The notes under the pieces: model-generated | Told to the model about the DNA's origin: nothing | The model's database searches: none | What the model saw: the letters and a program-made list of their open reading frames with translations, nothing else | Position numbers and translations under genes: made by a program | Part shown: positions 63,145 through 64,000 of the stretch, piece after piece | Layout of the letters: each line of letters starts with the position of its first letter | Position numbering within the stretch: position 1 is the first letter of the stretch | Source of the DNA: Candidatus Poribacteria bacterium | Lineage (GTDB): Bacteria; Poribacteria; WGA-4E; WGA-3G | Reading direction: 5' to 3' | Assembly (NCBI GenBank): GCA_022821965.1 | Contig: JAJECN010000015.1 | Coordinates: 242,785-306,784 of the forward strand | DNA length: 64,000 nucleotides

Positions 63145-64000
63145 ATGCGTAGCATTAATTCACTATATCAATTAGCGGTTATTGTTATCGGAAGCATGAT
63201 GGTGTTCCATGTTCTGGTGCCAACGAAAGCTTATGGGATGACTCAGACAGAGGCACCCCCGGAAAAAACCGATATAGCAGCTTTATTTTCTGAAACGCTT
63301 GAGTTGCCGAATTTAATTCAGGTTGCGGTTGCGCGGAATCCAAAAGTTAAAGCCGCAAAGGCACGATGGCAAGCGACAATTGAACAGTACCCGCAAGTGA
63401 CAGCATTGCCTGATCCGATGTTCATGTATGGCTATTTCTTGCGAAGCGTGGAGACGCGAGTCGGACCTCAACGCCATCGGGTTAGTTTTTCACAAGCGTT
63501 TCCATATCCCGGCACCCTTGATGCAGCTGGGGAGGTCGTCAAAAAGGCGATTGAGATTGAACGTGTGAAGCACGAGCAAGTGATACGCGATCTTATTGTT
63601 CAACTGAAACTGAGTTACCACGAATTGGCATATCTCCAACGCGCAGTCGAGTTGACACGACAAAATCATGAACTGGTAGCCTCTATTCTCACGATTGCCA
63701 CAGCCCGTTATGCCGAAGGAAAGGTAGCACTCAATGATGTCCTGAAGGCACAAAGTCAACTCGCGCAGTTGGAATACGATCTCGTGCTGTTGGAAGAATT
63801 GCAGCGCGTTGAGCATGCCAACATCAAGGGTATCCTATCTGTCTCTTCAACAACGCAGCTTGGGGCGACAGTGTCTGTTCCGTACGAGCCGCTCGATGCG
63901 ACGTTAGCCGATGTGGAAAAGCAGGCATTAGCAAAACGACAGGAATTGCGAATCGCGGAGTTAACCATCGAAAAAGCCACCGAGGGGATCGCCCTTGCAG
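63145..64000 (+). CDS. TolC-family outer membrane efflux protein (partial)
   Basis: From the ATG at 63145 (AAGGAG six bases before) the frame stays open for 285 codons to the window end. It shows a signal-like helix (LAVIVIGSMMVFHVLVPTKA), then the TolC/CusC-type pattern: LPNLIQVAVARNPKVKAAKA, the tip region ALPDPMFMYGYFLRSVETRV, VSFSQAFPYPGTLDAAGEVV, and helices such as ARYAEGKVALNDVLKAQSQL. It is the outer-membrane channel of a tripartite efflux pump. RND pump and adaptor genes are expected beyond the window. Confidence 0.88.
   Translation, partial: MRSINSLYQLAVIVIGSMMVFHVLVPTKAYGMTQTEAPPEKTDIAALFSETLELPNLIQVAVARNPKVKAAKARWQATIEQYPQVTALPDPMFMYGYFLRSVETRVGPQRHRVSFSQAFPYPGTLDAAGEVVKKAIEIERVKHEQVIRDLIVQLKLSYHELAYLQRAVELTRQNHELVASILTIATARYAEGKVALNDVLKAQSQLAQLEYDLVLLEELQRVEHANIKGILSVSSTTQLGATVSVPYEPLDATLADVEKQALAKRQELRIAELTIEKATEGIALA

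Overview
The window is a typical gene-dense bacterial chromosome segment with moderate GC, recognisable Shine-Dalgarno sites and good sigma70-type promoters. It contains no rRNA or tRNA that I can see. The combination of a small bacterial-microcompartment (BMC) locus with PduL, a eukaryotic-like Ser/Thr kinase, TPR proteins, a lipoprotein serpin, myo-inositol genes (iolC/iolD), a large partner-switching set and many short palindromic intergenic repeats suggests an uncultured Candidatus Poribacteria-like or PVC-related Gram-negative lineage. That placement is inference from gene content only.

Layout. 0-12 kb: folE, an SDR, two tandem CNNM/CBS transporters (minus), a KDPG-type aldolase, a Ser/Thr kinase, then an inositol-catabolism run (HpcH/HpaI aldolase, iolC, iolD), a small four-Cys protein and rlmB. 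12-20 kb: radC (minus) and a dense signalling block of two STAS proteins, a USP-like protein, a multi-PAS histidine kinase, a CheY-like regulator and an RsbU-like phosphatase (plus), with an RsbW-like kinase and another STAS protein on the minus strand. 20-28 kb: ribosomal protein S1 with unusual tails, metK-ahcY-small membrane protein-PfkB kinase (SAM cycle), and lpdA. 28-29 kb: a Cys-rich sigma factor and a fourth STAS protein, probably part of the same stress network.

29.4-34.6 kb is an accessory island: the C-terminal scrap of a DNA methyltransferase, an 800-residue TIR/deoxyribosyltransferase-like protein fused to a P-loop ATPase (candidate antiviral or defence effector), a GIY-YIG-like protein, a winged-helix protein and about 1 kb of repeat-rich DNA. 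34.6-41.3 kb holds gamma-glutamyltransferase and the glutamate synthase large subunit. The latter is preceded by a strong promoter and a structured leader or small RNA.

41.4-57.3 kb is almost all minus strand: ExbB/ExbD/ExbD with an unusual ExbB, a large lipoprotein/beta-barrel-like protein, a Wzz-like chain-length protein, a lipoprotein, a DUF5683-type protein, a Tyr/Ser/Arg-rich exported protein, the mini-BMC locus (shell protein, PduL, flavoprotein), and a TPR / metallophosphoesterase / gluzincin-type peptidase group. 57.3-60.1 kb: a decayed vWA/DUF3520 C-terminus abutting a serpin lipoprotein, then an MsrP-like molybdoenzyme. 60.4-64 kb: a probable copper/heavy-metal handling operon with duplicated promoter sequence, Cys- and Met/His-rich exported proteins, a TolC-family protein running off the window, and one outer-membrane protein gene interrupted by an in-frame TGA exactly where a second Cys of a CxxC motif would be expected.

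The most promising leads are the in-frame UGA (selenoprotein candidate versus nonsense mutation), the TIR-like/ATPase fusion in the decayed defence island, the minimal BMC locus, and the structured RNA ahead of gltB.
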